From Xenophilus arseniciresistens (GTDB taxonomy: Bacteria > Pseudomonadota > Gammaproteobacteria > Burkholderiales > Burkholderiaceae_C), in contig NZ_JAQIPB010000014.1 of the NCBI RefSeq assembly GCF_028023875.1, positions 48,975 to 112,974 on the forward strand: 64,000 nt of DNA, in the 5' to 3' direction. Of the stretch, positions 25,904-36,855 are shown one piece after another. The notes under the pieces are model-generated. The model saw only the letters and a list, made by a program, of their open reading frames with translations, had not been told where the DNA came from and made no database searches. Every line of letters starts with the position of its first letter. Position 1 is the stretch's first letter. A program made the translations under genes and the position numbers.

Positions 25904-26383
25904 ATGCCCATCACCAAGGACTCCGTCGTCACCCTGCGCTACAAGGTCAGCGACGCCACCACCGGCCTGCTCATCGAGGCCGCCAAGGAACCCATGGCCT
26001 ACCTGCATGGCGGCTACGAAAACACGCTGCCCAAGATCGAGGAAGCGCTGGACGGCAAGGACACGGGCTTCCAGACCACGCTGACCCTGGCGCCGGCCGA
26101 CGCGTTTGGCGAGCGCGACGAGGCCCTGGTGCGCAGCATCCCCAAGAGCGAATTCCCGCCGGGCGTGAAGGTGGGCGGCCAGCTGCGCGGCCAGCTCGAC
26201 GACGGCAGCGATGCCGTGTTCACGGTCGTGAAGATCAAGGGCCCGCAGGTGCTGCTGGACGGCAACCATCCCTGGGCCGGCAAGACGCTGAAGTTCCAGC
26301 TCACCGTCGCGGGCGTGCGCCAAGCCACTGAGGAAGAGATTGCCCACCGCCATGTGCATGGCGCGGGCGGGCATCACCACTGA
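25904..26383 (+). CDS. slyD: FKBP-type peptidyl-prolyl isomerase (SlyD-like)
   Basis: Protein of 159 residues with a split FKBP domain and an inserted IF (chaperone) domain, as in SlyD. Visible features are the N-terminal VTLRYKVSDATTG, the YLHGGYENTLPKIEEALDG FKBP core, and the C-terminal QLTVAGVRQATEEE return strand. A His-rich end (HRHVHGAGGHHH) resembles the SlyD metal-binding tail but is shorter and lacks Cys. SlyD is a cytoplasmic chaperone and nickel carrier. The ATG at 25904 was chosen over an upstream frame opening. Neighbours are unrelated. Confidence 0.9.
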   Translation: MPITKDSVVTLRYKVSDATTGLLIEAAKEPMAYLHGGYENTLPKIEEALDGKDTGFQTTLTLAPADAFGERDEALVRSIPKSEFPPGVKVGGQLRGQLDDGSDAVFTVVKIKGPQVLLDGNHPWAGKTLKFQLTVAGVRQATEEEIAHRHVHGAGGHHH

Positions 26384-26440
26384 GATCACCACTGAGTGAA
26401 GGTGGTGCGCCGGCCGACGAACTGAACGCCAGGCGGGCGA

Positions 26441-26821
26441 TCAGGCCGCCCGCCACCGCTGCCCATTGCACCAGTCCATGAAGTCCTCGAGCTCGTTGGA
26501 CTTGTCGAACACCGCGTCCGCGCCCAGGGCGCGGCAGCGGGTGCGCATGTCGTCGGTGGCGTAGTTGCTCAGCACCACGGCGCGTTGATGGGGCTGGCGC
26601 TGCAGGCAGCGGCGCAGCACGCCCAGGCCCGAGCCCTTCTTGAGGAACAGGTCGATGACGGCCACCTGCCAGGCGTCGGAATGTTCGGTCAGCCATTCCA
26701 CGGCCGCATCCTCGCTCTCGGCGTAGCCCACGGCCTGCGCGCTGGCCAGATCCTCCAGCGCAGGGATCAGGCTGTCGCGAATCGTCTTGTTGTCTTCGAC
26801 CAGAAAGATGCGCAAGGTCAT
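26441..26821 (-). CDS. Single-domain response regulator (receiver only), copy 1
   Basis: CheY-like receiver of 126 residues with no output domain. The acidic pair is in FLVEDN, the phospho-acceptor Asp in AVIDLFLKKGSG (about residue 57), the Thr/Ser position in VVLSNY and the conserved Lys in FDKSNELEDF. It is a close paralogue of the protein at 29136-29531. No histidine kinase lies nearby, so the partner kinase is elsewhere. It may act by protein contact or as a phosphate sink. The convergent slyD gene ends 57 bases away. Confidence 0.88.
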   Translation of the reverse strand: MTLRIFLVEDNKTIRDSLIPALEDLASAQAVGYAESEDAAVEWLTEHSDAWQVAVIDLFLKKGSGLGVLRRCLQRQPHQRAVVLSNYATDDMRTRCRALGADAVFDKSNELEDFMDWCNGQRWRAA

Positions 26822-27133
26822 GGTGCTCGCAAAAGGGCGCCGCGACCTCGCACGCCGGGTGAAGGGCTTGGAAGGCAGGCCATACGAAGAAAAAAGTAAC
26901 CGTTGGGCAGTACCGTACGCGCCTGGCGGCGCACGCCGTGGCCGCCAGCAGCCCTCGCACGAGTCGGACGAGGCCTACCTCTTTCGCTGTGAGCACCCCG
27001 CTTTGTCCCAATGCCGGGCCTTCACTGTTGCAGCCATGGCGCTGGTGGATGGCTGGAAAGCGCGCACACTGCCTCCACCTATCCCCCATGGCGCGGCAGA
27101 TCGGCTGCGCAGTCCTTTTCGTGCAGGTGACCC
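26822..27133. other. Intergenic region between receiver gene and pirin gene
   Basis: About 310 bases between two divergent genes. It presumably holds both promoters. Open frames here are short and unlike known proteins; no hairpin, repeat or RNA gene was recognised. Confidence 0.5.
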
Positions 27134-28207
27134 ATGTCCACGCCCGCCAGCTCCTCCATCCTCCAGGTCCATCCGCTGGGCTTTCCCTGGCCCACGATCG
27201 ACCCCTTTCTCTTTTGCGCCTATCACGACGACGCCTACCCGCGCGCCAATGCGCAGATGGCGCCCGACGCGCCCGTGCAGGGCCGCCAGATCGGCTCCGA
27301 CTTCAGCCGCAAGGACGGCTGGAGCCTCTACCACGGCCACCCCGTGCCGGGCTTTCCGGGCCATCCGCATCGCGGCTTCGAGACCGTGACGGTAGTGCGC
27401 CAGGGGCTGATCGACCATGCCGATTCGCTGGGCGCCGCGGCGCGCTACGGCCAGGGCGACGTGCAGTGGCTCACGGCCGGCGCGGGCATCCAGCATGCCG
27501 AGATGTTCCCGCTGCTGAACCAGGAACAGGACAACCCGCTGGAGCTGTTCCAGATCTGGCTGAACCTGCCGGCGCGCCGCAAGATGGCGACGCCGCACTT
27601 CACCATGTTCTGGGCCGATGAAGTGCCGCAGTGGCACGGCACCGACGCGCAAGGCCGGCGCACCGATGTGCGCGTGGTCGCGGGCCGGCTCGCGCCGGTG
27701 GACGGCGGCCCCGGCGTGAGCCAGCCGTTGGCGCCGCCGCCCGATTCCTGGGCCGCCCAGGCCGATGCTGAGGTGGCGATCTGGACCGTGCGGCTGGAGG
27801 CCGGTGCGCAATGGACCCTGCCTGCCGCCGCGGGTGCCGACACGCGCCGCATGCTCTACCTGTTCCGCGGCGAAGCCCTGCAGCTGGACGACCAGCAGGT
27901 GCGCGGCCCCGCGGCGATCGAGCTGCGGGCCGGGCAGGCGGTGGCGCTCACCGCCGGGGGCGATGCGCCGGTGGAACTGCTGCTGCTGCAGGGCCGCCCC
28001 ATCGGCGAGCCCGTGGCCCAGTACGGCCCCTTCGTGATGAACACGCAGGCCGAGATCGTGCAGGCCATGCAGGACTACCGCCGCACCCAGTTCGGCGGCT
28101 GGCCCTGGGCGGACGACGCGCCCGTGCATGGGCGCGATCCGCAGCGCTTCGCGCGGCATCCCGACGGGCGCGAGGAGCGGCCTGAACCCGCGGCCGCGGG
28201 CCGCTGA
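27134..28207 (+). CDS. Pirin family protein
   Basis: Bicupin of 357 residues. The N-terminal cupin carries the pirin metal-binding residues in PHRGFETVT and the HAEMFP region (His, His, Glu pattern), and the DHADSLG and GAGIQHAEM segments are typical of the family. The C-terminal pirin domain follows (about 190-310). It is longer than YhhW-type pirins (about 230) and belongs to the long bacterial form. Pirins are iron-binding proteins, some with quercetinase activity, others regulatory. The two receiver paralogues lie on either side of it, separated by a membrane protein gene on one flank. Confidence 0.9.
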   Translation: MSTPASSSILQVHPLGFPWPTIDPFLFCAYHDDAYPRANAQMAPDAPVQGRQIGSDFSRKDGWSLYHGHPVPGFPGHPHRGFETVTVVRQGLIDHADSLGAAARYGQGDVQWLTAGAGIQHAEMFPLLNQEQDNPLELFQIWLNLPARRKMATPHFTMFWADEVPQWHGTDAQGRRTDVRVVAGRLAPVDGGPGVSQPLAPPPDSWAAQADAEVAIWTVRLEAGAQWTLPAAAGADTRRMLYLFRGEALQLDDQQVRGPAAIELRAGQAVALTAGGDAPVELLLLQGRPIGEPVAQYGPFVMNTQAEIVQAMQDYRRTQFGGWPWADDAPVHGRDPQRFARHPDGREERPEPAAAGR

Positions 28208-28229
28208 ACGGGGCGGGCGTGAGCCCGGA

Positions 28230-29069
28230 TCAGCGCAGGGGCGCGCCCACAAGCCCTCGCGCGATCCGCCACCACAGCCACACAAAGGCCAGCGGCAGCA
28301 CCGCAGTCTGCAGCACGAACACGGCCATCAGCCGCACGATCTGCGTCGCCCATTCCCTGGCCGACTGCAGCAGCGCGTCGATGGCCGCGGGTGTGGACTT
28401 CAGGCGCTCGACCCACGCGCGCATGCGCTCCACGGTGCTCTTTGACGCCTCGTCCGCCGCGCGCGGCTCGGCGGCCACCGCTTCGGCCCTGGCGGACGCG
28501 CCTTCCAGGCCGGCCATCGCGCCCTGGAACTCGCCGGCCATCACGGCGCGATAGGCGGCCTCGTTGGCCAGGGCCGACAGCGGCACGGCAAAGCGCGCCA
28601 TCAAGAGCCCGATCAGCACCGGCGTGAGCCAGCGCAGCGTGCGTGAAGAGGCGGGCACCGCCTCGGGCTGTCCGCTGCCGCGCCATCGCAGCACGGCCCA
28701 GGCGATGAGCGCGGCCGTCAGCGAGATGGACACGGCCAGATGCCCGCCCACGCCCAGCAGCAGAAGCTGCACCCCGAAAGCCACGCTGGCCGCCAGCATG
28801 ACGGCTGCAAAACGGTCGATGAGTTCGGACAGCGGGCGCAGCGCCTCGCCAGGGGCCACGCCCACCACGGCCTCCACGCGCACGCTCTGCACCACCGACA
28901 CCGCCGCGCCCAGGGTGCGGGCCGCCGCAAAGGCCGTCAGCGAGCGCTGCAGGCCGGCATTGACCTGCTCGCGCGCATGGCGGTCGACGGGCAGCAGCCA
29001 GCAGGCCGTGAGCACGGCGGCGCTGAGGATCAGCAGGAAGGCTCGGCGAAGCAGGCGCGGACGGTCCAT
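28230..29069 (-). CDS. Membrane protein of unknown function
   Basis: Protein of 279 residues. There is a membrane segment near residues 9-25, a soluble stretch with an amphipathic helix (about 28-80), a block of two helices (about 85-130), another near 150-168, a soluble Ala/Glu-rich helical part (about 175-235) and a terminal helix near 250-272. The layout suggests a four- or five-pass protein with an inserted helical domain. I do not recognise the family. The ATG at 29069 was preferred to one 39 bases upstream because the membrane segment then starts normally. It converges on the pirin gene, 22 bases away. Confidence 0.7.
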   Translation of the reverse strand: MDRPRLLRRAFLLILSAAVLTACWLLPVDRHAREQVNAGLQRSLTAFAAARTLGAAVSVVQSVRVEAVVGVAPGEALRPLSELIDRFAAVMLAASVAFGVQLLLLGVGGHLAVSISLTAALIAWAVLRWRGSGQPEAVPASSRTLRWLTPVLIGLLMARFAVPLSALANEAAYRAVMAGEFQGAMAGLEGASARAEAVAAEPRAADEASKSTVERMRAWVERLKSTPAAIDALLQSAREWATQIVRLMAVFVLQTAVLPLAFVWLWWRIARGLVGAPLR

Positions 29070-29135
29070 GGGCGCACAGCTTAGCCAGTGCAGGCGCCCA
29101 TCGGGCACAAAGCCCCGCCGCGCGCGGGTGGGGCG

Positions 29136-29531
29136 TCAGACCAGCGGGCTCAGCTGCGAAGGCCTGTCCTGCGAGCAATAGTCGAGGAAGTCGTCGAGCT
29201 CGTTGGACTTGTCGAACACCGCATCGGCGCCCATTTCAAGGCAGCGGGCGCGGATGTCGGGCTGCGTGTAGTTGGTCAGCACCACCACGCGCTGGTGCGG
29301 CTGGCGGCCCTGGCAGGCGCGCTGCAGCACGCCCAGGCCGGAGCCTTCGCGCAGGAACAGATCGACCACCGCCAGGTGCCACACATCGCGGTGCTCCTGC
29401 AGCCACTTCACGGCTTCGGCTTCGGTCTCGGCCACGCCCACCACGGGCGCATCGGCCAGGTCGGCGAGGGCTGGGATGAGGTTTTCGCGGATGGTGGAGT
29501 TGTCCTCCACCAGAAAGGTGATCAGCGCCAT
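29136..29531 (-). CDS. Single-domain response regulator (receiver only), copy 2
   Basis: CheY-like receiver of 131 residues, highly similar over its whole length to the protein at 26441-26821 (shared FLVEDN, TIRxxLIPAL, DLFLxxGSGLGVL, RQPHQR, and ADAVFDKSNEL). Phospho-acceptor Asp in AVVDLFL (about residue 57), Lys in FDKSNEL. No output domain and no kinase nearby. It is upstream of the membrane protein gene (66 bases), on the same strand, and may be co-transcribed with it. The two receivers probably arose by duplication spanning the pirin/membrane protein segment. Function unknown. Confidence 0.88.
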   Translation of the reverse strand: MALITFLVEDNSTIRENLIPALADLADAPVVGVAETEAEAVKWLQEHRDVWHLAVVDLFLREGSGLGVLQRACQGRQPHQRVVVLTNYTQPDIRARCLEMGADAVFDKSNELDDFLDYCSQDRPSQLSPLV

Positions 29532-29599
29532 GCTCTCCTGCAGCCAGCTTCCGTCGTCGAGCGTGCAGTCTAGCGGCGCCACGCGGGCGCCGCTGGCGT

Positions 29600-29677
29600 T
29601 CAGAGAATGCCGAACAGGTTCAGAAGGATGATGGCGCTCAGCGGAACGCCCAGCAGCCACAGCAGAAGAGAAGGCAT
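29600..29677 (-). CDS. Very small single-helix membrane protein
   Basis: A 25-residue frame, MPSLLLWLLGVPLSAIILLNLF then Gly-Ile-Leu in pieces: it is essentially one membrane helix with a central Gly-Val-Pro kink. TGAGGA lies nine bases before the ATG at 29677; an in-frame ATG at 29692 would add five residues. From memory, similar short hydrophobic proteins occur in related Burkholderiales, but I cannot name a family. It stands alone between the second receiver gene and the gapA terminator. Confidence 0.5.
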   Translation of the reverse strand: MPSLLLWLLGVPLSAIILLNLFGIL

Positions 29678-29805
29678 GGTCGGAATCCTCATGGGGGTTG
29701 TGAAACATGCCGGCGATGCTGAGGCCTCGCGCACGCAGGCCCTGCCAGTGGACAGGGGCGTCGCACGTAGGACGGGCAAGGCATGCAGCCCTTGCGGCCC
29801 ACCCA

Positions 29806-29831
29806 CAAAAAAAGGCGCCCGAAGGCGCCTT
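29806..29831 (-). terminator. Rho-independent terminator of gapA
   Basis: On the minus strand AAGGCGCC and GGCGCCTT form a perfect 8-bp stem closed by the extra-stable C(TTCG)G tetraloop, followed by a run of Ts. It lies 32 bases after the gapA stop. Confidence 0.92.
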
Positions 29832-29862
29832 CCTGCAGCAAGCGATGCGCTGCCTGGCGGGT

Positions 29863-32950
<3,088 letters not shown>

Positions 32951-32984
32951 GGGTGAGGCTTTCAGGGGAGGGTGGGGGAGAAGA

Positions 32985-33003
32985 GCTCGCTATTTTAGCG
33001 AGC
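32985..33003. repeat. Inverted repeat between tkt and speD starts
   Basis: GCTCGCTA and TAGCGAGC separated by TTT: a perfect 8-bp palindrome 35 bases upstream of tkt and 50 bases upstream of the divergent speD-like gene. It could be an operator in a shared promoter region. Confidence 0.5.
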
Positions 33004-33053
33004 GGGGTGCAGCGGGCCCGGCGGCCTGCGTTGGGCTGCTAGAGTCCAAGGCC

Positions 33054-33443
33054 ATGCAAGGCCTGCATCTCACCGCCGACCTCCACGACTGCCAGTGCGA
33101 TGCGCGCTGGCTGGTCGATGCGCAGGCGCTGGGCGAGCGCTGCACGGCTGCCGTGCGCAGCGCCGGCCTGCAGGCGGTGGGGCAGCTGTTCCACAGCTTC
33201 CCGGCCACGGACCAGGGCCCCGGCGGCGTCACGGCCACCGTGCTGCTGGCCGAATCGCACCTGTGCGTCCACACCTGGCCCGAGCACCGGGCCGTGACCC
33301 TGGACGTGTACGTCTGCAACTTCGGTGGCGACCACGCACCCCAGGCCCATCAGCTTCTCGACACCCTGTTGGCGCTGTTCGTGCCCGGCCGGGTGCAGCG
33401 CCACGCCTTGCAGCGTGGCCAGTCCCCTTCCCATGAGCTCTGA
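33054..33443 (+). CDS. speD: S-adenosylmethionine decarboxylase proenzyme-like protein (short bacterial type)
   Basis: Protein of 129 residues with the size of the Bacillus-type (class 1B) AdoMetDC. The self-cleavage site is intact: Glu67-Ser68 in AESHLCVHTWPEH, where Ser68 would become the pyruvoyl group. The downstream Cys in VYVCNFG matches the catalytic Cys. The usual product is decarboxylated AdoMet for spermidine synthesis, but no speE gene is nearby, and some SpeD homologues have changed substrate to ornithine or arginine, so the substrate is open. The 3' end overlaps murU by 11 bases. Divergent from tkt. Confidence 0.85.
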   Translation: MQGLHLTADLHDCQCDARWLVDAQALGERCTAAVRSAGLQAVGQLFHSFPATDQGPGGVTATVLLAESHLCVHTWPEHRAVTLDVYVCNFGGDHAPQAHQLLDTLLALFVPGRVQRHALQRGQSPSHEL

Positions 33444-34221
33444 CGCCAAGGCGACATCCGCCGTGCGCGCGCAGGCCATGCTGCTGGCCGCCGGGCGCGG
33501 CCAGCGCATGCGCCCGCTGACCGACGCCACGCCCAAACCCCTGCTGCCCGTGCGCGGCAAGCCGCTGATGCAGTGGCCGCTGGAAGCGCTGGCGCGGGGC
33601 GGCGTGGGCTGCGTGATGGTCAACACCGGTTGGCTGGGTGATCAGATTCCCGCGCACTTCGGCGAGCGGCCGGTGCTGGCGGACGGCGCCGGGCCGATCG
33701 AGCTGCTGTATTCCCACGAAGGCCGCGGCGATGGCCAGGCCCTGGAAACCGCGGGCGGCATCGCGCGCGCCCTGCCCCGCCTGCAGCGCGTGTTCTGGCT
33801 GGCCGCGGGCGACGTGTTCGCGCCCGACTTCCAGTTCAGTCCGCAGGCGATGGCCCGCTTTGCGGCCGGCAGCGCACTGGCCCACCTCTGGCTGGTGCCC
33901 AACCCGGCCCACAACCCGCGCGGCGATTTCGGCCTGTCGGCCGACGGCCTGGCCCTGAACCTGCCGAACCGGCCAGATGCAGGAACACCGCCCGAACAGC
34001 CGCGCTACACCTACTCCACCATCGGCCTGTTCCGCGACGCGCTCTTTGCGCCGCCGTGGTGCGACATCGCAGCCGGCAACCCCGAAGGCCGGCAGGTGGC
34101 ACTGGCGCCGCTGCTGCGCGCGGCCATGGACGCAGGCCGCGTGAGCGCCGAGCTCTACACCGGCGCCTGGACCGACGTGGGCACGCCCGAGCGGCTGGCG
34201 CAGCTCAACGCGCTGAAATGA
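33433..34221 (+). CDS. murU: N-acetylmuramate alpha-1-phosphate uridylyltransferase
   Basis: Nucleotidyltransferase of 262 residues. The nucleotide-binding signature LAAGRGQRMRPLTDATPKP (about 17-35) is complete, and the TAGGIARAL and WTDVGTPERL segments match MurU. In Pseudomonas MurU makes UDP-N-acetylmuramate from recycled MurNAc-1-phosphate, bypassing fosfomycin-sensitive MurA. Its kinase partner AmgK usually lies just upstream, but here the upstream gene is speD-like, with 11 bases overlap, so amgK must be elsewhere if present. Another sugar-1-phosphate specificity cannot be excluded. Confidence 0.8.
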   Translation: MSSDAKATSAVRAQAMLLAAGRGQRMRPLTDATPKPLLPVRGKPLMQWPLEALARGGVGCVMVNTGWLGDQIPAHFGERPVLADGAGPIELLYSHEGRGDGQALETAGGIARALPRLQRVFWLAAGDVFAPDFQFSPQAMARFAAGSALAHLWLVPNPAHNPRGDFGLSADGLALNLPNRPDAGTPPEQPRYTYSTIGLFRDALFAPPWCDIAAGNPEGRQVALAPLLRAAMDAGRVSAELYTGAWTDVGTPERLAQLNALK

Positions 34222-34222
34222 A

Positions 34223-34300
34223 ACTACCCCCACGCTCCCCCGCTTCGCGAGGTCCGCTGCCCCCCGAGGGGGTGCCTCAGTGCCTTCGGGCGGCCGGGCG
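34223..34300 (+). repeat. Comamonadaceae-type GC-rich palindromic repeat, intergenic copy
   Basis: Occupies almost all of the gap between murU and the next gene. Its core, CTGCCCCCCGAGGGGG, is partly self-complementary, and it shares the block order with the minus-strand copy at 7858-7929. An additional hairpin, CGCTTCGCG-like, precedes the core. It may act as a transcript-end or mRNA-stability structure. Confidence 0.7.
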
Positions 34301-34308
34301 CCACTGAG

Positions 34309-34986
34309 ATGACCGCACCCGCCACACCCGCCCACGACTGCCGCCGCGTGCTGCTGGCCGGCGCCACGGGCCTGGTGGGGCGCGAGCTGCTCGCGCTGCT
34401 GCTGGCCGATCCGTCGGTGCTGGAAGTGCACACCGTGGGCCGCCGCCCGAGCGGGCATCGGCATCAGAAGCTGCAGCATCACCATTCGGACCTGCGCAGC
34501 ATCCCGCCACTGCCGCGGCTGGACGCGGTCTTCATCGCGCTGGGCACCACCATTCAGGTGGCGGGCAGCCAGCAGGCCTTTCGCGCCGTGGACCACGACG
34601 CCGTGCTGGCCGTCGCCGGTGCGGGCTGGGCCGCGGGCGCGCGGCGGCTGGGCGTGGTCAGCGCCATGGGCGCCGATGCGCACTCGCGCATCTTCTACAA
34701 CCGCGTCAAGGGCGAGACCGAGGAGGCGCTGTCGGCACTGGGCTACGACAGCCTGGTCATCGCGCGTCCTTCGCTCCTGATCGGCGACCGCACGTCGCTG
34801 GGCCAGCCCGAGCGCAGGGGCGAAGGCGTGGGCGCCGTGATCAGCCGCTGGCTGCGGCCGCTGATCCCGGCCAACTACCGCGCCATCCGCGCCGAGCGCG
34901 TGGCCCGAGCGCTGGTCGGCGCCGTCGTGCATGCCGCGGCGGGGCGCACGCTGCTGCCCTCGGGCCGCATGCAGCGCGCGCACTAG
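34309..34986 (+). CDS. Atypical short-chain dehydrogenase (NAD(P)H-binding, HTATIP2/YwnB-like)
   Basis: Protein of 225 residues with an N-terminal Rossmann motif GATGLVGRE (about 18-26), a VSAMGAD strand and the YNRVKGETE segment, which carries the Tyr-x-x-x-Lys pair typical of these atypical SDRs. Such proteins are oxidoreductase-like or regulatory, with unknown substrates. It lies after the palindromic repeat and 49 bases before pepP on the same strand. No special neighbour link. Family call sure, function not. Confidence 0.85.
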   Translation: MTAPATPAHDCRRVLLAGATGLVGRELLALLLADPSVLEVHTVGRRPSGHRHQKLQHHHSDLRSIPPLPRLDAVFIALGTTIQVAGSQQAFRAVDHDAVLAVAGAGWAAGARRLGVVSAMGADAHSRIFYNRVKGETEEALSALGYDSLVIARPSLLIGDRTSLGQPERRGEGVGAVISRWLRPLIPANYRAIRAERVARALVGAVVHAAAGRTLLPSGRMQRAH

Positions 34987-35035
34987 ACGACAAAGCACGC
35001 GCGCAGACCCGCGGGCGCGGCGGTACGATGCAACG

Positions 35036-36418
35036 ATGAGCTCGCCCTACGCTTCCCGCCGCGCCGCACTTGCCCGCCAGATCGGGCCCGACGGCATCGC
35101 CATCATCCCCACCGCCCAGGAATACCCGCGCAACCGCGACACGGACTTCCTCTACCGGCACGACAGCTACTTCTACTACCTCACGGGCTTTGCCGAAGCC
35201 AAGGCCTGGCTGGTGCTCACGGGCGACGGCCGCAGCACCTTGTTCTGCGCGCCCAAGGACATCGAGCGCGAGATCTGGGACGGCCTGCGCCTGGGCCCCG
35301 AGGCCGCGCCAGGCGCGCTGGGCGTGGATGAAGCCTTCTCGGTCGACGAGCTGGCCAGCCGGCTGCCGCGCATGCTGGAGAACAAGGCCGTGGTCTGGTA
35401 CCCCTTTGCCACCCACGCCGGCCTGGAAACGCGCGTGGACGGCTGGCTGCAGCAGGTGCGCGCGCGCGTGCGCTTCGGCGCCCTGTGCCCCGAACAGCAG
35501 CGCGACCTGTGCGGCCCGCTCGATGAAATGCGCCTCGTCAAGGACGCGCACGAGCTGGACATCATGCGCCGCGCCAGCGCCATCAGCGCGCGCGCCCATG
35601 TGCGCGCCATGCAGACCAGCGCGCGCATGCTGCGCGCCGGGCAGGAGGTGCGCGAATACCACCTCGATGCCGAGCTGCTGCATGAATTCCGCCAGGGCGG
35701 CTCGCAGTACCCGGCCTATGGCTCCATCGTCGCGGCCGGCGCCAATGCCTGCGTGCTGCACTACCGCGCCGACGCCGCGCCCGTGCGCGCGGGCGAGCTG
35801 GTACTGATCGACGCGGGCTGCGAGTTGGACGGCTACGCCAGCGACATCACGCGCACCTTCCCCGCCAACGGCCGGTTCACCGGCCCGCAGCGCGCGCTGT
35901 ACGACCTGGTGCTGGCCAGCCAGGACGCGGCCGTGGCCGCCACGAAGGCCGGCAATCGCTTCAACGACCCGCACGAGGCCACCGTGAAGGTGCTCGCGCA
36001 GGGCATGCTCGACCTGGGCCTGCTCGACGCCAACAAGGTGGGCAGCGCGCAGGACGTGATCGACAACCGCAGCTACTTCCAGTTCTACATGCACCGCACC
36101 GGCCACTGGCTGGGCATGGACGTGCACGACTGCGGCAGCTACGTGGAACCCACGCAGGTGGGCGAAGTCAGCGAGCGCAAGGACCCGCTCTCGGGCGAAC
36201 TCATCAAGAACCGCCCCAGCCGCATCCTCAAGCCCGGCATGGTGCTGACCATCGAGCCGGGCATCTACGTGCGCCCCGCCGAAGGCGTGCCCGAGCAGTT
36301 CCACAACATCGGCATCCGCATCGAGGACGACGCGGTGGTCACCGAAGGCGGCTGCGAACTGATCACGCGCGGCGTGCCGGTGAAGGGCGACGAGATCGAG
36401 GCGCTGATGCGCGACTGA
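35036..36418 (+). CDS. pepP: Xaa-Pro aminopeptidase (aminopeptidase P)
   Basis: Protein of 460 residues. An N-terminal creatinase-like domain (about 1-170) and the pita-bread catalytic domain follow. Dinuclear metal ligands are visible: Asp in LIDAGCELDGYASDITRTF, His in HRTGHWLGMDVHD, Glu in TIEPGIYV and Glu in IRIEDDAVV. Removes N-terminal residues before proline. The ATG at 35036 gives the conserved start SSPYASRRAALARQ; the frame is open further upstream without family match. Length agrees with E. coli PepP (441). Confidence 0.95.
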   Translation: MSSPYASRRAALARQIGPDGIAIIPTAQEYPRNRDTDFLYRHDSYFYYLTGFAEAKAWLVLTGDGRSTLFCAPKDIEREIWDGLRLGPEAAPGALGVDEAFSVDELASRLPRMLENKAVVWYPFATHAGLETRVDGWLQQVRARVRFGALCPEQQRDLCGPLDEMRLVKDAHELDIMRRASAISARAHVRAMQTSARMLRAGQEVREYHLDAELLHEFRQGGSQYPAYGSIVAAGANACVLHYRADAAPVRAGELVLIDAGCELDGYASDITRTFPANGRFTGPQRALYDLVLASQDAAVAATKAGNRFNDPHEATVKVLAQGMLDLGLLDANKVGSAQDVIDNRSYFQFYMHRTGHWLGMDVHDCGSYVEPTQVGEVSERKDPLSGELIKNRPSRILKPGMVLTIEPGIYVRPAEGVPEQFHNIGIRIEDDAVVTEGGCELITRGVPVKGDEIEALMRD

Positions 36419-36495
36419 CGGAGCGGCGACGCGGCTTGGGCGGCCATAGGGCCGCTGCATGGCGGCGATGGGCGAATCTCATCATGCGATCAATT

Positions 36496-36514
36496 GATAG
36501 TAATTATCATTTGA
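36496..36514. promoter_or_regulatory. Possible Fur box
   Basis: GATAGTAATTATCATTTGA matches 13 of 19 positions of the Fur consensus GATAATGATAATCATTATC, in a short AT-rich tract upstream of the DUF2061 gene (start 36564). Match only; no test. Confidence 0.4.
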
Positions 36515-36563
36515 ACCATGTTGATAGTTTTTCTGGCATAGCCGCCGGAACGGAGCCTTTCCC

Positions 36564-36833
36564 ATGCGTCGCCTGATCCGCCCTCACCTTCCCGCCCTGC
36601 AGAAGACCGCCAGTTACTACGTGCTGCACATCACCGTGGCGGCCATGGTGGCCTATGCGGTCACCGGCAATTTCTGGATGGCGCTGACCCTGAGCCTGCT
36701 GGAGCCCAGTGTGCAGGCCGTGGCCTTCTTCTTCCACGAGAAAGTCTGGGAGCGCCGCCAGCGCACGAAGGCGTCGCCTCGCGCCGCGATGCCTTCGGCC
36801 CTGGCGGTGCCGCAGCCCGCGGCAGCGCGCTAG
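36564..36833 (+). CDS. DUF2061 small membrane protein
   Basis: Protein of 89 residues with two membrane helices (about 17-35 and 38-57) and the DUF2061 pattern: KTASYYVLHI, then VTGNFWMALTLSLLEPSVQAVAFFFHEKVW split across the second helix and HEKVWER end. Function unknown. The upstream region (36496-36540) is AT-rich and carries a Fur-box-like site. Converges on the flavin monooxygenase gene, with the palindrome GCCCGCGCGGGC between them. Confidence 0.85.
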   Translation: MRRLIRPHLPALQKTASYYVLHITVAAMVAYAVTGNFWMALTLSLLEPSVQAVAFFFHEKVWERRQRTKASPRAAMPSALAVPQPAAAR

Positions 36834-36855
36834 CAAACAAGCCCGCGCGGGCGCA

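Noticed and set aside
36841..36852. Palindrome GCCCGCGCGGGC between DUF2061 and the flavin monooxygenase gene
   Set aside because: Short, no loop and no T-run; typical of random GC-rich sequence, so not listed as a terminator.
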